From Flavobacteriaceae bacterium (GTDB taxonomy: Bacteria > Bacteroidota > Bacteroidia > Flavobacteriales > Flavobacteriaceae): a DNA stretch of 64,000 bases. Under the pieces are notes generated by a model that was not told where the DNA came from, did not search any database, and saw only the letters and a program-made list of their open reading frames with translations. The position numbers were made by a program, and so were the translations under genes. Shown here piece after piece: positions 1 through 9,819 of the stretch. Where the stretch lies: contig JAKISG010000003.1 in assembly GCA_021648755.1 (NCBI GenBank), positions 1 through 64,000 on the forward strand, written 5' to 3'. Numbering within the stretch: position 1 is the first letter of the stretch; every line of letters begins with the position of its first letter.

Positions 1-306
1 GCCCATAAAATTTTTTAAATTTTCCTTTTTTATTATGAATTAGTAGTAAAATTCAAAAAATTTTACTAATTTTATAACTTAATAATAAGTGCTTCTTTAA
101 CCATTACTGCACTTATACTTGGCGTTATTAGTATGCAAAAACTAAACAAACATATTAAAACGGTCTGTAAGATAGTAAAGATAAATAATTTAGTAATTGA
201 AAGAAAAACTAAAAAAAAAGAACACCAAAAATAGGAATACATCAAAAAGAAAAACTACTATTAAACAAACATATCTTACAAATTCAAAAGCAATTATTAG
301 AAAAAA
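1..306. other. Non-coding, apparently decayed stretch at window edge
   Basis: No intact gene is visible. A 10-bp perfect hairpin (TAGTAAAATT at 44-53 and AATTTTACTA at 59-68, loop of 5) could end a gene lying left of the window. From 70 to 231 one frame is open and would encode a hydrophobic stretch followed by a Lys-rich tail, but it has no start codon before the ATG at 133. From about 232 to 345 a second frame is open and also lacks a start. These look like short coding fragments rather than genes, in keeping with the broken Fic gene that follows. Function unknown. Confidence 0.35.
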
Positions 307-581
307 ATGCAGGATTTAGAACGCAAGGCAGGTACACGATTAATTAAGATTAGAACAGAATTACCTAAAATATACAGTCAAGACTTAATAAATAATTTAT
401 TTAAGAACCCATATACAAAAATTGAATTTTTAGAAAAGGATTTGAAAATAATAAGACAAACAGCATCTAATTACTTAAATAAGCTTTCAAGTTTAGGTTG
501 TTGGAAAAAATAAAAGTAGGCAAAACTAACTATTATATTAATTTTGAATTGATTACGGTGTTATCAAATGTTTCAAGTTAA
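307..581 (+). pseudogene. Fic family protein, C-terminal remnant with frameshift
   Basis: The 68 codons from 307 match the C-terminal tail of Bacteroidota Fic (AMP-transferase) proteins: a segment like PKIYSQDLINNLF, then a winged-helix stretch (NPYTKIEFLEKDL, RQTASNYLNKL). The frame stops at 511-513 after GCWKK. Reading in the next frame from about 501 gives LLEKIKVGKTNYYIN and runs on to TAA at 579-581, which is the normal end of these proteins. A single-base frameshift near 500 therefore splits the tail. The catalytic Fic motif HPFxxGNGR, expected far upstream, is not present in the 300 bases before it, and an in-frame TAG (298-300) lies just before the ATG. What remains is a dead 3' end. 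The family match is from recognition of the conserved tail, not from a search. Confidence 0.7.
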
Positions 582-617
582 GATTAATGAAAAATAGTAA
601 CATTAAAATAAAATACG

Positions 618-689
618 TTAAGAAAACGCCAAAACATTAACACGTTTTGCTTTATATATTAAGAAAATACGAAAACCTTAGCACGTTTA
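618..689. repeat. Two imperfect 31-bp direct repeats, 41 bp apart
   Basis: TTAAGAAAACGCCAAAACAT... at 618-648 and TTAAGAAAATACGAAAACCT... at 659-689 agree at about 25 of 31 positions; both run into TTA(A/G)CACGTTT. A weaker third copy of the first half lies near 723-738. The units carry no obvious hairpin. They sit inside the decayed stretch, so they may be the remains of a tandem array or of a duplicated element end. Confidence 0.4.
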
Positions 690-714
690 AATTACGCAGA
701 AAAAACAGTAATAA

Positions 715-951
715 TTTACCACGTTAACAAGAAAATACATTAATATCATCTTTATAGAAAAAGTAAAAAAAGATACCTTTGGCGAACCGAAAACAAAAAA
801 AGGCATAAAGAGTTGGATTGGTAATAAAATTCAATTAATCTGTACAAAAGTGCAAGGTGTAGGGTTTTGCGATTTTTCAAAGGTATTAACCAAAAAAGAA
901 AAAAATCAGATTAAAAAAGCAAAAGGACAAAGGGCTTCAAAGAAGTTTTAA
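715..951 (+). pseudogene. Unrecognised coding fragment without a start codon
   Basis: The frame is open from the TAA at 712-714 to TAA at 949-951, 78 codons, with no ATG, GTG or TTG near its beginning. The middle reads like real protein: KVKKDTFGEPKTKKGIKSWI, then QLICTKVQGVGFCDFSKVLT and a Lys-rich end. I do not recognise the family. The balanced residue mix against the surrounding A+T-rich noise suggests the 3' part of a gene whose 5' end was lost. It lies between the broken Fic gene and tRNA-Leu, in the same orientation as the Fic remnant. Confidence 0.35.
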
Positions 952-1038
952 AAGCCTCAAGATTTTATAAATGTTGTCTAAAACAGAAAAAGAAAAACCT
1001 CAACGTATTTAAAATTAAATAGTTGAGGTTTTTACTTG

Positions 1039-1120
1039 TACTCAAGGCGGGAATCGAACCCACACTCCCGAAAGAACTGGATTTTGAATCCAGCGCGTCT
1101 ACCAATTCCGCCACTTGAGC
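1039..1120 (-). tRNA. tRNA-Leu (CAA anticodon)
   Basis: On the minus strand the gene begins GCTCAAGTGGCGG and ends in CTTGAGT plus the discriminator A. The anticodon stem-loop CTGGA-TTCAAAA-TCCAG gives anticodon CAA, reading UUG. A long variable arm (TTCTTTCGGGAGT) and the T-arm GGTTCGATTCC are present, as expected for a class II tRNA-Leu. The first acceptor pair is G-U. No CCA is encoded. Length 82 nt. Confidence 0.95.
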
Positions 1121-1262
1121 ATTAAAGCATTTCTACTAATTTTCTTAAGAATTGCAAATCTATAAAATTACAGCAAAATAAATATCTTTTATTTAACTTT
1201 TCTCTGTTCAATGAAGTTTTCTATAAAAATTTAAGTAAAGGTATTTTTATAAAATATTTTTT

Positions 1263-2528
1263 TTATCTATTGCGCTCAAACTCAGTAATAACCTCACTAT
1301 AACTAACGGTCTTATTCTTAAAAAAATTCAACAAATGTTGGGCTTCTTTTTTATTTACATCTAATTGTTTAATAATATTACTTAAGTGCATTTTCATATG
1401 CCCTTCTTGAATACCTGTTGTAGTTAAAGCACGTAAAGCTGCAAAATTTTGAGCCAAACCAACACAAACTACAATTTGCATAAGTTCTTTTGCGGTAGGA
1501 TGATCTAAAATTTCTAAACTCAATTTTGCTAACGGGTGTAATTTTGTTAAACCACCAACTGTGCCTAATGCTAACGGAATTTCTAGCCAAAAACTAAAAA
1601 CACCATCTTTTATTTTGGCATTTGATAAACTTTTATACTTTCCTGTTCTTGAAGCATATGCATGAACGCCAGCCTCAACAGCTCTAAAATCATTTCCTGT
1701 TGCTATTACAACAGAATCTATACCATTCATAATACCTTTATTGTGTGTAACTGCTCTATGTGGTTCTGCATTGGCAATATTTAAAGCGTTTACAAAATTT
1801 TGCGCATAATGTTTTGCGTTTTCTTTATACAAATCTTCTACTTTACAACTTACTTCTGCCCTAACCAAACAATCTGGTACATAATTAGATAAAATACTCA
1901 TTATAATATTAATATCTTCTTTTTTAAATTTATTAGCAATCGCTTCTAAACAGGAATTTATAAAATTTGCACCCATACTGTCCTTTGTTTCAAAAGTCAC
2001 ATGTAACTGATAATAATTTTTTAAATCAATTGTTTTATTTCTTAATTTAATATCTAAAATCCCGCCACCACGTTTTCGCATATTTTTAGTAATACTTTCT
2101 GTAACTATAAATAATTCAAATTTAATTGCATTAAAATAATTTTTTAAATCTGAAAAACTACCAGCAAACATAAAATGTACTTGTCCGATTTTTGTTGTGC
2201 CAATTACTGTGGTTTTAAACCCCCCACGAGTACTCCAAAACTTAGCAACTAAAGATGCAGCAGCAACTACACTCGACTCCTCTATAACCATTGGTATAGT
2301 ATAATTTTTACCATTAATGAAAAAATTTGGTGCAATGGCATATGGAAAATAAAAGTTTGAAATTGTATTTTCTATAAAACCATCGTGTAGCTCTTGTAAT
2401 TTTTTATTTGTATTCCAATATTTTTTTAGCGTCTTTACACCCTCTTTTTTATTCGTAAACGGATTAGTAAGCCACTCTATTTTTTCTTCTTTAGTGAGTT
2501 TTGAAAAACCTGAAATTTGTTTTTGCAT
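1263..2528 (-). CDS. mvaA: Hydroxymethylglutaryl-CoA reductase, class II (degradative type)
   Basis: Interconverts HMG-CoA and mevalonate, the committed step of the mevalonate route to isoprenoids. At 421 aa it has the length of class II enzymes such as that of Pseudomonas mevalonii. Catalytic landmarks are in place: Glu in EESSVVAAAS (83/84), the DSMGAN substrate motif (183-188), Lys264 in HNKGIMNG, Asp280 in ATGNDFRAVEAG and His377 in EGHMKMH, each a few residues before the P. mevalonii numbering. There is no signal peptide, so it is cytoplasmic. In flavobacteria this class works in the synthetic direction despite the degradative label. The gene is divergent from the peptidase at 2686. No other mevalonate gene lies next to it here. 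A dxs gene lies 17 kb away. Confidence 0.95.
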   Translation of the reverse strand: MQKQISGFSKLTKEEKIEWLTNPFTNKKEGVKTLKKYWNTNKKLQELHDGFIENTISNFYFPYAIAPNFFINGKNYTIPMVIEESSVVAAASLVAKFWSTRGGFKTTVIGTTKIGQVHFMFAGSFSDLKNYFNAIKFELFIVTESITKNMRKRGGGILDIKLRNKTIDLKNYYQLHVTFETKDSMGANFINSCLEAIANKFKKEDINIIMSILSNYVPDCLVRAEVSCKVEDLYKENAKHYAQNFVNALNIANAEPHRAVTHNKGIMNGIDSVVIATGNDFRAVEAGVHAYASRTGKYKSLSNAKIKDGVFSFWLEIPLALGTVGGLTKLHPLAKLSLEILDHPTAKELMQIVVCVGLAQNFAALRALTTTGIQEGHMKMHLSNIIKQLDVNKKEAQHLLNFFKNKTVSYSEVITEFERNR

Positions 2529-2685
2529 TTTAATATTGTTTCTCGCAAAGGTCGCAAAGTTTTTATGAATAGTATTAAAAAAAGTACAATTATAGAAAAA
2601 TTTAACTAAAAATTGAAAATATTTTTTAAAAATTTAACCGATTTTAACTCAAATTTCCGTAAACTTGGAGATTAATTTATTTTAA

Positions 2686-4893
2686 ATGATGAAAAACTTA
2701 CTTCCGTTTATAATTTTATTTTTTTTTAGTAGTAATTGTGCTATTGCACAAAAAATAAAAATAAAAAAATCTAAACTTAAATCGCCTAATTTTAAACAGA
2801 TAACACTAGAAGATCTTTGGTCTAAAGGTACATTTAAAACACAGCGCTTAAGTAATTTTCATGCTATGAATAAAGGTGATTTTTATGTCGTAGTAAATAA
2901 TCATGGTACAGATTTAGATAAATATTCATACAAAACTCTAGAAAAAGTAGAAACAATAGTTACAACAAATGACCTTAACGGAATAAATTCTTTATCCGAT
3001 TATTCTTTTAGCGCAAAAGAAAATAAAATTATTATTGGTACAGCAAAAGAACAAATATTTCGCCATTCATCTAGAGGTATTTATTATGTTTACGACCTTA
3101 AAACAAAAAAATTAATACAAATTTCTAAAGAAAAAATTCAAGAACCAACATTTTCACCAGATGAAAACAAGGTTGGTTATATGTTTAATAACAACTTGTA
3201 TTACAAAGATTTAACAAATAATAAAACAACACAAATTACCTTTGATGGTAAAAAAAATAAAATTATTAACGGAATAACCGATTGGGTTTACGAAGAAGAA
3301 TTTGCTTTTGTAAGAGCCTTTGATTGGAACAAAAATTCAGATAAAATCGCTTTTATCCGTTTTGATGAATCTGAAGTTCCAGAGTTTTCTATGGATATTT
3401 ATGGGTCTGATTTATACCAAACACAACAAGTTTTTAAATACCCAAAAGCAGGTGAAAAAAATGCTGAAGTAAGTTTACATATTTTTAATTTAAAAGCACA
3501 AAAAGCACAAAAAATAGATTTAGGTACGCAACAACAATATTATATCCCAAGAATACAATGGACAAATGAGGCTAATACGCTTTGTGTAACCACACTAAAC
3601 CGTCATCAAAATAATTTAAATTTATTATTTGTTTATGGCAATACTTTACAGAGTAAAATAATTTTAAACGAAAAAGATGACGCATATATTGATATAACAG
3701 ATAACCTTACTTTTTTAAATGACAATTCATTTATTTGGACAAGTGAAAAAGATGGATTTAATCATATCTATCATTATTCCGATTCAGGAAAGTTAATTAA
3801 CCAAGTAACCAAGGGCAATTGGGAAGTAACTAATTATTATGGTTATGATGATAAAACAAGTCGTATTTATTATCAATCTACCGAAGATGGTTCTACCAAC
3901 AGAGCAGTTTCTACAATTGATTTAAACGGTACTAATCAGCAAAAATTATCCGATAAAATCGGAACAAATTCCGCTGCATTTAACAATAGCTATAATTATT
4001 ATATCAATACCTTTTCTAATGCTACTACACCAACAATTTATACCTTAAACGAAGCAAAAACAGGAAAACAAGTAAAGCATATTATTAAAAATGAAAATAT
4101 TAAAGAACTATTAGCAGAATATAATTTAGGTGAAAAAGAATTTAGCACTATAAAAACAAAAGATGGTGAATTTAATATGTGGCTAATTAAACCTGTTAAT
4201 TTTGATGTTACAAAAAAATACCCTTTACTTATGTATCAATATTCTGGCCCTGGTTCTCAACAAGTAGCAAACCAATGGAATAATACTAATGATTATTGGT
4301 ATTATATGCTTGCGCAACAAGGTTATATAGTTGCTTGTGTAGATGGTCGAGGTACTGGTTTTAAAGGTCGTGATTTTAAAAAAGTAACTCAAAAAGAATT
4401 GGGTAAATACGAAATAGAAGATCAAATAAATGCCGCAAAAGAATTAGCTAAGCTAAATTATATTGATGAAAATCGCATTGGTATCTGGGGTTGGTCATAT
4501 GGTGGTTATATGTCATCTTTAGCAATAACTAAAGGTGCAGCTACTTTTAAAATGGCAATTGCTGTTGCACCAGTAACGTCATGGCGTTTTTATGATACTA
4601 TTTATACTGAACGCTATATGCAAACACCACAGGAAAATGCTAGTGGTTATGATGAAAATTCGCCTATAAGTTATGTAGATTTATTAAAAGGAAAGTATTT
4701 ACTCATACATGGTAGTGGTGATGATAACGTACATGTACAAAACACAACACGTATGGTAAACGCTTTAATAGAAGCAAATAAACAATTTGATTTGTTTATT
4801 TATCCAGACAGAACACACGGTATTTACAAAGGTAAAAATACGAGGCTACATCTTTATAAAAAAATGACTACTTTTATCGAGGATAATTTATAA
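2686..4893 (+). CDS. S9B family dipeptidyl peptidase (DPP-IV type), secreted
   Basis: Removes N-terminal dipeptides from peptides, preferably after Pro. An N-terminal hydrophobic signal ending in CAIAQ (residues 1-22) directs it to the periplasm or outer membrane. Residues about 90-500 form the DPP-IV beta-propeller domain, including the double-Glu region YEEEFAF that holds the substrate amino terminus. Residues about 510-735 form the alpha/beta hydrolase with catalytic Ser604 in GWSYGGY, Asp679 in GSGDDNVH and His711 in DRTHGIY. At 735 aa it has the family's usual length and is intact. The start may be either of two adjacent Met codons. Two POT peptide transporters follow in the same direction, so hydrolysis and uptake of di- and tripeptides are likely coupled. 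Confidence 0.93.
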   Translation: MMKNLLPFIILFFFSSNCAIAQKIKIKKSKLKSPNFKQITLEDLWSKGTFKTQRLSNFHAMNKGDFYVVVNNHGTDLDKYSYKTLEKVETIVTTNDLNGINSLSDYSFSAKENKIIIGTAKEQIFRHSSRGIYYVYDLKTKKLIQISKEKIQEPTFSPDENKVGYMFNNNLYYKDLTNNKTTQITFDGKKNKIINGITDWVYEEEFAFVRAFDWNKNSDKIAFIRFDESEVPEFSMDIYGSDLYQTQQVFKYPKAGEKNAEVSLHIFNLKAQKAQKIDLGTQQQYYIPRIQWTNEANTLCVTTLNRHQNNLNLLFVYGNTLQSKIILNEKDDAYIDITDNLTFLNDNSFIWTSEKDGFNHIYHYSDSGKLINQVTKGNWEVTNYYGYDDKTSRIYYQSTEDGSTNRAVSTIDLNGTNQQKLSDKIGTNSAAFNNSYNYYINTFSNATTPTIYTLNEAKTGKQVKHIIKNENIKELLAEYNLGEKEFSTIKTKDGEFNMWLIKPVNFDVTKKYPLLMYQYSGPGSQQVANQWNNTNDYWYYMLAQQGYIVACVDGRGTGFKGRDFKKVTQKELGKYEIEDQINAAKELAKLNYIDENRIGIWGWSYGGYMSSLAITKGAATFKMAIAVAPVTSWRFYDTIYTERYMQTPQENASGYDENSPISYVDLLKGKYLLIHGSGDDNVHVQNTTRMVNALIEANKQFDLFIYPDRTHGIYKGKNTRLHLYKKMTTFIEDNL

Positions 4894-4990
4894 TTTTTTT
4901 GTCATTTTAACAGAGCCTGAAAGAGCGACAAAAAATCTCTATTTCTTTTTCAAAATAAAAAAATAATTAACTTAAAATAACTCAAAAACT

Positions 4991-6367
4991 ATGTCAACAA
5001 TAGTATCTAAACAAAAAGAATTATTTGGTCATCCTGTTGGTTTATTCGTTCTCTTTTTTACAGAAATGTGGGAACGTTTTTCCTATTATGGAATGCGTGC
5101 AATATTAGTATTATATTTAGTAGGTAAAACAACAGACAAAAATGCTGGTTTAGGGTGGAGTAATGGTGATGCTTTAGCACTATATGGTTGGTATACTATG
5201 ATGGTTTATGTAATGTCTATTCCTGGAGGAATTATTGCAGATAAATTATTAGGTCAAAAAAAATCTGTTTTAGTAGGTGGAATTTTATTGCTTTTCGGAC
5301 ATAGTATTTTAGCCGTTGAACAAATGTGGGCTTTTTATACAGGTCTTGTATTTATAGTTTGTGGTGTTGGTATGTTAAAACCAAATATATCTACAATGGT
5401 TGGTGGTTTATACAAAAAAGGAGATCTTAGAAGAGATAAAGGATTTACTATTTTTTATATTGGAATTAATTTAGGTGCTTTTATATCTAGTTTAATTGTA
5501 GGCTATGTAGGTGAAGTATATGGTTGGCACTACGGTTTTGGTTTAGCAGGAATTGGCATGGCCTTAGGAATTATACAATATGTTCTTGGTCAAAAACATC
5601 TAAAAGATGTTGGTAATTTTTTAGGTGAGTCTAAAAATAATAAAGAAATAATGGATAAACCATTAACAAAAGTTGAAAAAGATAGAGTTTCCGTTTTATT
5701 AATTTCATTTTTATTAGTGATTGTTTTTTGGGGCGCTTTTGAACAAGCAGGTGGCTTAATGAATATTTATACTATGGAAAAGACCAATAGAATATTAAGT
5801 GGTTGGCAAGTGCCTGCATCTTGGTTCCAATCAATAAACGCTATGTTTATAATCTTTTTTGGAACTGCAATTGCAGGTTATTGGGCAAAAAGAAAATTAA
5901 AAGGAAAAGTTTCTTCTTCTTTATTTAAAATGATAATAGGTTTAATAATTATGGGACTAGGGTTTTTCTTTATGACAGGTGCAACTGCACAATACGAAGC
6001 AACAGGAACCTCTGCTATGTACTGGTTAGTATTAGCGTATTTATTTCATACTATTGGTGAGTTATGTTTGTCACCCGTAGCTTTATCGTTTATTACAAAA
6101 TTAGCACCTGTAAAATATGCATCTATTATGATGGGTGTTTATTTTGCAATGACAGGTTTTGGTAGTAAACTGGCAGGTCTTTTAGGCGAATGGTCAGAAA
6201 GCTTAGGAGAATTTAAAATTTTTACTGGTATTGCTATTTTTTGTGTAATTTTAGGGTTCTTGGTTTTGATAATTAGAAAAAAATTAGAAGTTTTTACTCA
6301 TGGTATTGAAGACGATGAAAGAGAAATTTATGACGAAACTGAAGGATTTGAATTAGCTGACAATTAA
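4991..6367 (+). CDS. POT/PTR family peptide MFS transporter (first of pair)
   Basis: Proton-coupled uptake of di- and tripeptides across the inner membrane. The POT signature ExxERFxYY is seen as EMWERFSYY at residues 25-33, and the second signature region FYIGINLGAF lies near 155. At 458 aa with about 12 predicted membrane helices it is somewhat shorter than its downstream paralogue, which has extra membrane sequence in the middle. It follows the dipeptidyl peptidase by 97 nt and precedes the second transporter by 65 nt on the same strand. The highly acidic C-terminal tail (EDDEREIYDETEGFE) is cytoplasmic. The substrate is inferred from family and context. Confidence 0.93.
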   Translation: MSTIVSKQKELFGHPVGLFVLFFTEMWERFSYYGMRAILVLYLVGKTTDKNAGLGWSNGDALALYGWYTMMVYVMSIPGGIIADKLLGQKKSVLVGGILLLFGHSILAVEQMWAFYTGLVFIVCGVGMLKPNISTMVGGLYKKGDLRRDKGFTIFYIGINLGAFISSLIVGYVGEVYGWHYGFGLAGIGMALGIIQYVLGQKHLKDVGNFLGESKNNKEIMDKPLTKVEKDRVSVLLISFLLVIVFWGAFEQAGGLMNIYTMEKTNRILSGWQVPASWFQSINAMFIIFFGTAIAGYWAKRKLKGKVSSSLFKMIIGLIIMGLGFFFMTGATAQYEATGTSAMYWLVLAYLFHTIGELCLSPVALSFITKLAPVKYASIMMGVYFAMTGFGSKLAGLLGEWSESLGEFKIFTGIAIFCVILGFLVLIIRKKLEVFTHGIEDDEREIYDETEGFELADN

Positions 6368-6432
6368 AATAAACAACCTCTTAGATAAAAAAATTATGAA
6401 GTCTTTTAATAAATTAACTTAAAAACAATTTT

Positions 6433-8004
6433 ATGAGTACACTAACAAAATATAAGTTTGAAGGTACAGAAATGAACAATCAACTTTTAATGGGTCATCC
6501 TTCAGGGTTATTTATTTTATTTTTTACAGAAATGTGGGAACGTTTTTCTTATTATGGTATGCGTGCATTATTAGTCTTATTTCTTACATCTGCACTTATG
6601 GATGGCGGTTGGGCTTGGAGCCGAGAAGAAGCCTTAGGTCTATACGGTACATATACCATGCTTGTTTATTTTACACCAATAATTGGTGGTATTCTTGCAG
6701 ATAGACTTTTAGGTTATAGAAATGCAGTTGCAATTGGTGCTTTATTAATGACGCTTGGTCATGCATCAATGGCTTTTAATACTCCCTGGGGTTTATATGT
6801 AGGTATCGGTTTATTAATTGCTGGAAATGGTTTTTTTAAACCAAATATTACTTCAATTATTAATGGTGTTTATAAAAATGCACAAGAAAAGAAAGATGGT
6901 GCTTTTACCATATTTTATATGGGTGTAAACGCTGGTGCTTTTTTAGGGATCATGCTTTGTGGTTATGTAGGCGAAACTTATGGATGGCATTATGGTTTTG
7001 GTTTAGCTGGTATTTTTATGTTTTTAGGGATGTTACAGTTCTGGTTTGCGCAAGGAATTTTTGGTCGTGTTGGGGAAAAACCTAGTAAAGTAGACGATTT
7101 ATCTGATGCAATTGTTAATGAAGATGTTAAAAGTTATGACGATGTACCAATAAATGTGCAAAGAGATCGTTATATTGTTGTTGGTATTTTGGCATTTTTT
7201 ACCATTTTCTTTTGGGCTGCTTTTGAACAAGCAGGTGGTTCTATGACCATTTTTGCAAAAGATTATACTAATAGAGTTTTAGAAGGTAGTGCTGCTAATA
7301 TTTTTAGAATATCTAATACTTTACTTACTATCGTGCCTCTTGCAATTATTACTTATGTGTTATTTCAATTGTTTAAAATAACGTTTAAAAAATATGCTTT
7401 ATCTAACACTTTTTTAGGTATTAGTTTTGCTATTATTTGGTTTATAGTAATTATAATGTTAAAAAATCAATTTAGTGAAACTTCAACAGAAATACCTGCC
7501 TCTTGGTTTGGTATTTTAAACTCCTTTTTTATTATTGCTTTTGCCCCTTTGTTTTCTAGAATTTGGGAAAGTAAATATAATCCGCCAGCAACCGTAAAAT
7601 TTGGAATTGGTTTAATTCTTTTAGGGTTAGGTTTTCTTGTATTAGCTTATGGGTCTGCTAGTATTCCTCAAGGAGCAAAAACTGCTTCTGTAAGTGTAAT
7701 TTGGCTTATTTTAGCATATTTGTTACATACTTTAGGTGAACTTAGTTTATCTCCTGTTGGCTTATCTTATGTTTCTAAACTCGTTCCTGGGAAAATGATT
7801 GCAATGATGTTTGGGCTTTGGTATATTGCTGTTGGTATGGGTAATAAATTAGCTGGGTCAATGGGAGGAATGATTGATGAAATTACTACTAAACACTCTA
7901 TGAGTACTTTCTTTTTAATCTTTACTTTTGTGCCTATAATTGCAGGTTTAATGATTATGGCTTTAACACCAATAGTTAAAAAACTAATGCACGGCGTAAA
8001 ATAA
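6433..8004 (+). CDS. POT/PTR family peptide MFS transporter (second of pair)
   Basis: Second proton-dependent oligopeptide transporter, 523 aa, with the same EMWERFSYY signature (residues 33-41) and FYMGVNAGAF near 155. It is a clear tandem paralogue of the preceding gene but carries about 60 more residues around 290-350, which form extra membrane helices in the middle as in many bacterial POTs. The start MSTLTKYKFEGTE adds about eight residues before the region shared with the paralogue; the second Met (residue 14) is an alternative start. Divergence between the copies is well beyond a recent duplication, so they may differ in substrate range or affinity. Likely expressed with the S9 peptidase upstream. 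Confidence 0.93.
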   Translation: MSTLTKYKFEGTEMNNQLLMGHPSGLFILFFTEMWERFSYYGMRALLVLFLTSALMDGGWAWSREEALGLYGTYTMLVYFTPIIGGILADRLLGYRNAVAIGALLMTLGHASMAFNTPWGLYVGIGLLIAGNGFFKPNITSIINGVYKNAQEKKDGAFTIFYMGVNAGAFLGIMLCGYVGETYGWHYGFGLAGIFMFLGMLQFWFAQGIFGRVGEKPSKVDDLSDAIVNEDVKSYDDVPINVQRDRYIVVGILAFFTIFFWAAFEQAGGSMTIFAKDYTNRVLEGSAANIFRISNTLLTIVPLAIITYVLFQLFKITFKKYALSNTFLGISFAIIWFIVIIMLKNQFSETSTEIPASWFGILNSFFIIAFAPLFSRIWESKYNPPATVKFGIGLILLGLGFLVLAYGSASIPQGAKTASVSVIWLILAYLLHTLGELSLSPVGLSYVSKLVPGKMIAMMFGLWYIAVGMGNKLAGSMGGMIDEITTKHSMSTFFLIFTFVPIIAGLMIMALTPIVKKLMHGVK

Positions 8005-8104
8005 AAACCGTAAAATATAATATAAAAAAAAGCGTTTTTGTTAAAGCATCTTTTTTATAATTTCGGCACATAAATTGCAACTAACAATTTGAAAAATAAA
8101 TACA

Positions 8105-8557
8105 ATGAAAAAAATACTTTTAGGGTTACTTTTTATTTCAACTATTATTACATTCTCTCAAGAGGTAATTTGGTTAACAAATTTCGATGAAGCAGCAAAA
8201 ATTTCTCAAAAAACAAACAAACCTATTTTAGCAAACTTTACAGGCTCTGATTGGTGTGGTTATTGTAAAATTTTAAATCGTGATGTTTTTAGCCAACCAG
8301 AATTTGCAAAATGGGCAAAAAAAAATGTTGTTTTATTAGAACTAGATTTTCCGAAAAAAACAAAATTGTCGCCTGAATTAAAAAAACAAAATTATGCTTT
8401 GCAAAAAGCTTTTAACGTTAGAGGATATCCTACAATTTGGTTATTTGAAGTAGGTAAAGGCAATGATCCTAAAAAAGAATTAAATCCGTTAGGAAAAACA
8501 GGTTATATAAAAGGAGGTCCTAAAAAATGGATTAACAGTATTGACAGATATATGTAA
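8105..8557 (+). CDS. Thioredoxin-like periplasmic protein
   Basis: 150 aa. Residues 1-18 form a cleavable signal peptide (MKKILLGLLFISTIITFS). A single thioredoxin-fold domain follows, with the redox motif WCGYC at 50-54 preceded by FTGSD, which is typical of the thioredoxin_7/DUF255-like group rather than of classical thioredoxin. A GYPT cis-Pro loop (residues about 117-120) is present. It probably reduces or isomerises disulfides of exported proteins; the partner is unknown. It lies 101 nt after the transporters and ends 3 nt from the convergent recA stop codon. A near-consensus -7 box (TAATTTCG at 8058-8065) with TTTTTG at 8035-8040 could give it a promoter of its own. Confidence 0.88.
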   Translation: MKKILLGLLFISTIITFSQEVIWLTNFDEAAKISQKTNKPILANFTGSDWCGYCKILNRDVFSQPEFAKWAKKNVVLLELDFPKKTKLSPELKKQNYALQKAFNVRGYPTIWLFEVGKGNDPKKELNPLGKTGYIKGGPKKWINSIDRYM

Positions 8558-8560
8558 GTC

Positions 8561-9577
8561 CTAAGATTTTTCTTCTTTTAAAATAGCAAAAATCTTAGTT
8601 TCTAATTCTTCCATTAATTCTGGATTATCTCCTATTAAACTTTTAACCGCATCTCGACCTTGTCCTAATTTTGTTTCACCATAACTAAACCATGACCCAC
8701 TTTTTTTAACGATATTATATGCAACTGCAAGATCTAGTATTTCGCCTGTTTTAGAAATTCCTTTACCATACATAATATCAAATTCTGCTACTTGAAACGG
8801 TGGTGCTACTTTATTTTTTACGACTCTTACTTTAGTTAAATTACCTATTACTTTATCACCATCTTTAATTTGCGTTCTACGACGAATATCTAAACGAACG
8901 GATGCATAAAATTTAAGCGCATTACCTCCAGTCGTTGTTTCTGGGTTGCCAAACATTACACCTATTTTTTCTCGTAACTGGTTAATAAAAATAACCGTAC
9001 AATTGGTTTTGCTAATTGTACCTGTTAATTTACGAAGAGCTTGAGACATTAAACGGGCATGTAACCCCATTTTAGAGTCTCCCATTTCGCCATCAATTTC
9101 ACTTTTGGGTGTTAAAGCAGCAACCGAATCTATTACGATAATATCTATTGCACCAGAACTTATCAAATTATCTGCAATTTCTAAAGCTTGCTCACCATAA
9201 TCTGGTTGTGATATTACTAAATTATCTATATCAACTCCTAAATTTGCAGCATAAAAACGATCAAAAGCATGTTCTGCATCTATAAAAGCTGCGATCCCTC
9301 CTGCTTTTTGTGCTTCTGCAATGGCATGAATTGCTAAAGTAGTTTTACCTGAAGATTCTGGTCCATAGATTTCTACAACCCTTCCTCTTGGATAACCTCC
9401 AACTCCTAAAGCTAAATCTAGCCCTAAAGAACCTGATGAAATTGCATCTATATCTACATGTACTACATCTCCTAACCTCATAACGGCCCCTTTACCGTAA
9501 TTTTTATCTAACTTATCTAACGTAAGTTGTAATGCTTTTAATTTTGCTTCTTTTTCTTTGTCTATTGACTTTGCCAT
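8561..9577 (-). CDS. recA: DNA recombination/repair protein RecA
   Basis: ATP-dependent strand-exchange protein and SOS co-protease. At 338 aa it has normal length. The Walker A loop GPESSGKTT is at residues 72-80, Walker B region [16 protein letters not shown] near 145, and the DNA-binding loop 1 and 2 regions ([28 protein letters not shown]) are intact. The C-terminal tail is short and acidic. It is convergent with the thioredoxin-like gene, and about 240 nt separate its start from the next minus-strand gene. I could not find a clear TAnnTTTG box or LexA-like dyad in that gap. Confidence 0.98.
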   Translation of the reverse strand: MAKSIDKEKEAKLKALQLTLDKLDKNYGKGAVMRLGDVVHVDIDAISSGSLGLDLALGVGGYPRGRVVEIYGPESSGKTTLAIHAIAEAQKAGGIAAFIDAEHAFDRFYAANLGVDIDNLVISQPDYGEQALEIADNLISSGAIDIIVIDSVAALTPKSEIDGEMGDSKMGLHARLMSQALRKLTGTISKTNCTVIFINQLREKIGVMFGNPETTTGGNALKFYASVRLDIRRRTQIKDGDKVIGNLTKVRVVKNKVAPPFQVAEFDIMYGKGISKTGEILDLAVAYNIVKKSGSWFSYGETKLGQGRDAVKSLIGDNPELMEELETKIFAILKEEKS

Positions 9578-9819
9578 AATATTCTTTATTTATAGTTGGC
9601 TAAATTAAGAAATAATACCTTTGTTTTTAAGTTTTTATTAACTTTATACTTAGTTGTTAAGTTTCAAAAGGTTGTTGCCTTTTTTCAACAGCATCATAAG
9701 GTGTTAATGTTGTGTATGACAAAATGTTTAGTTTCTAAAATTCTAAATAGTAGAAACTATTGTACGCTAAAAAACCCAACCAAGAATCTATTTAGTTTTT
9801 TCGTAGCGAGAGTTTCCTT

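Noticed and set aside
4991..8004. The two POT genes as one broken gene
   Set aside because: Each has its own complete signature at the N-terminus, full membrane domain and stop codon. They are tandem paralogues.
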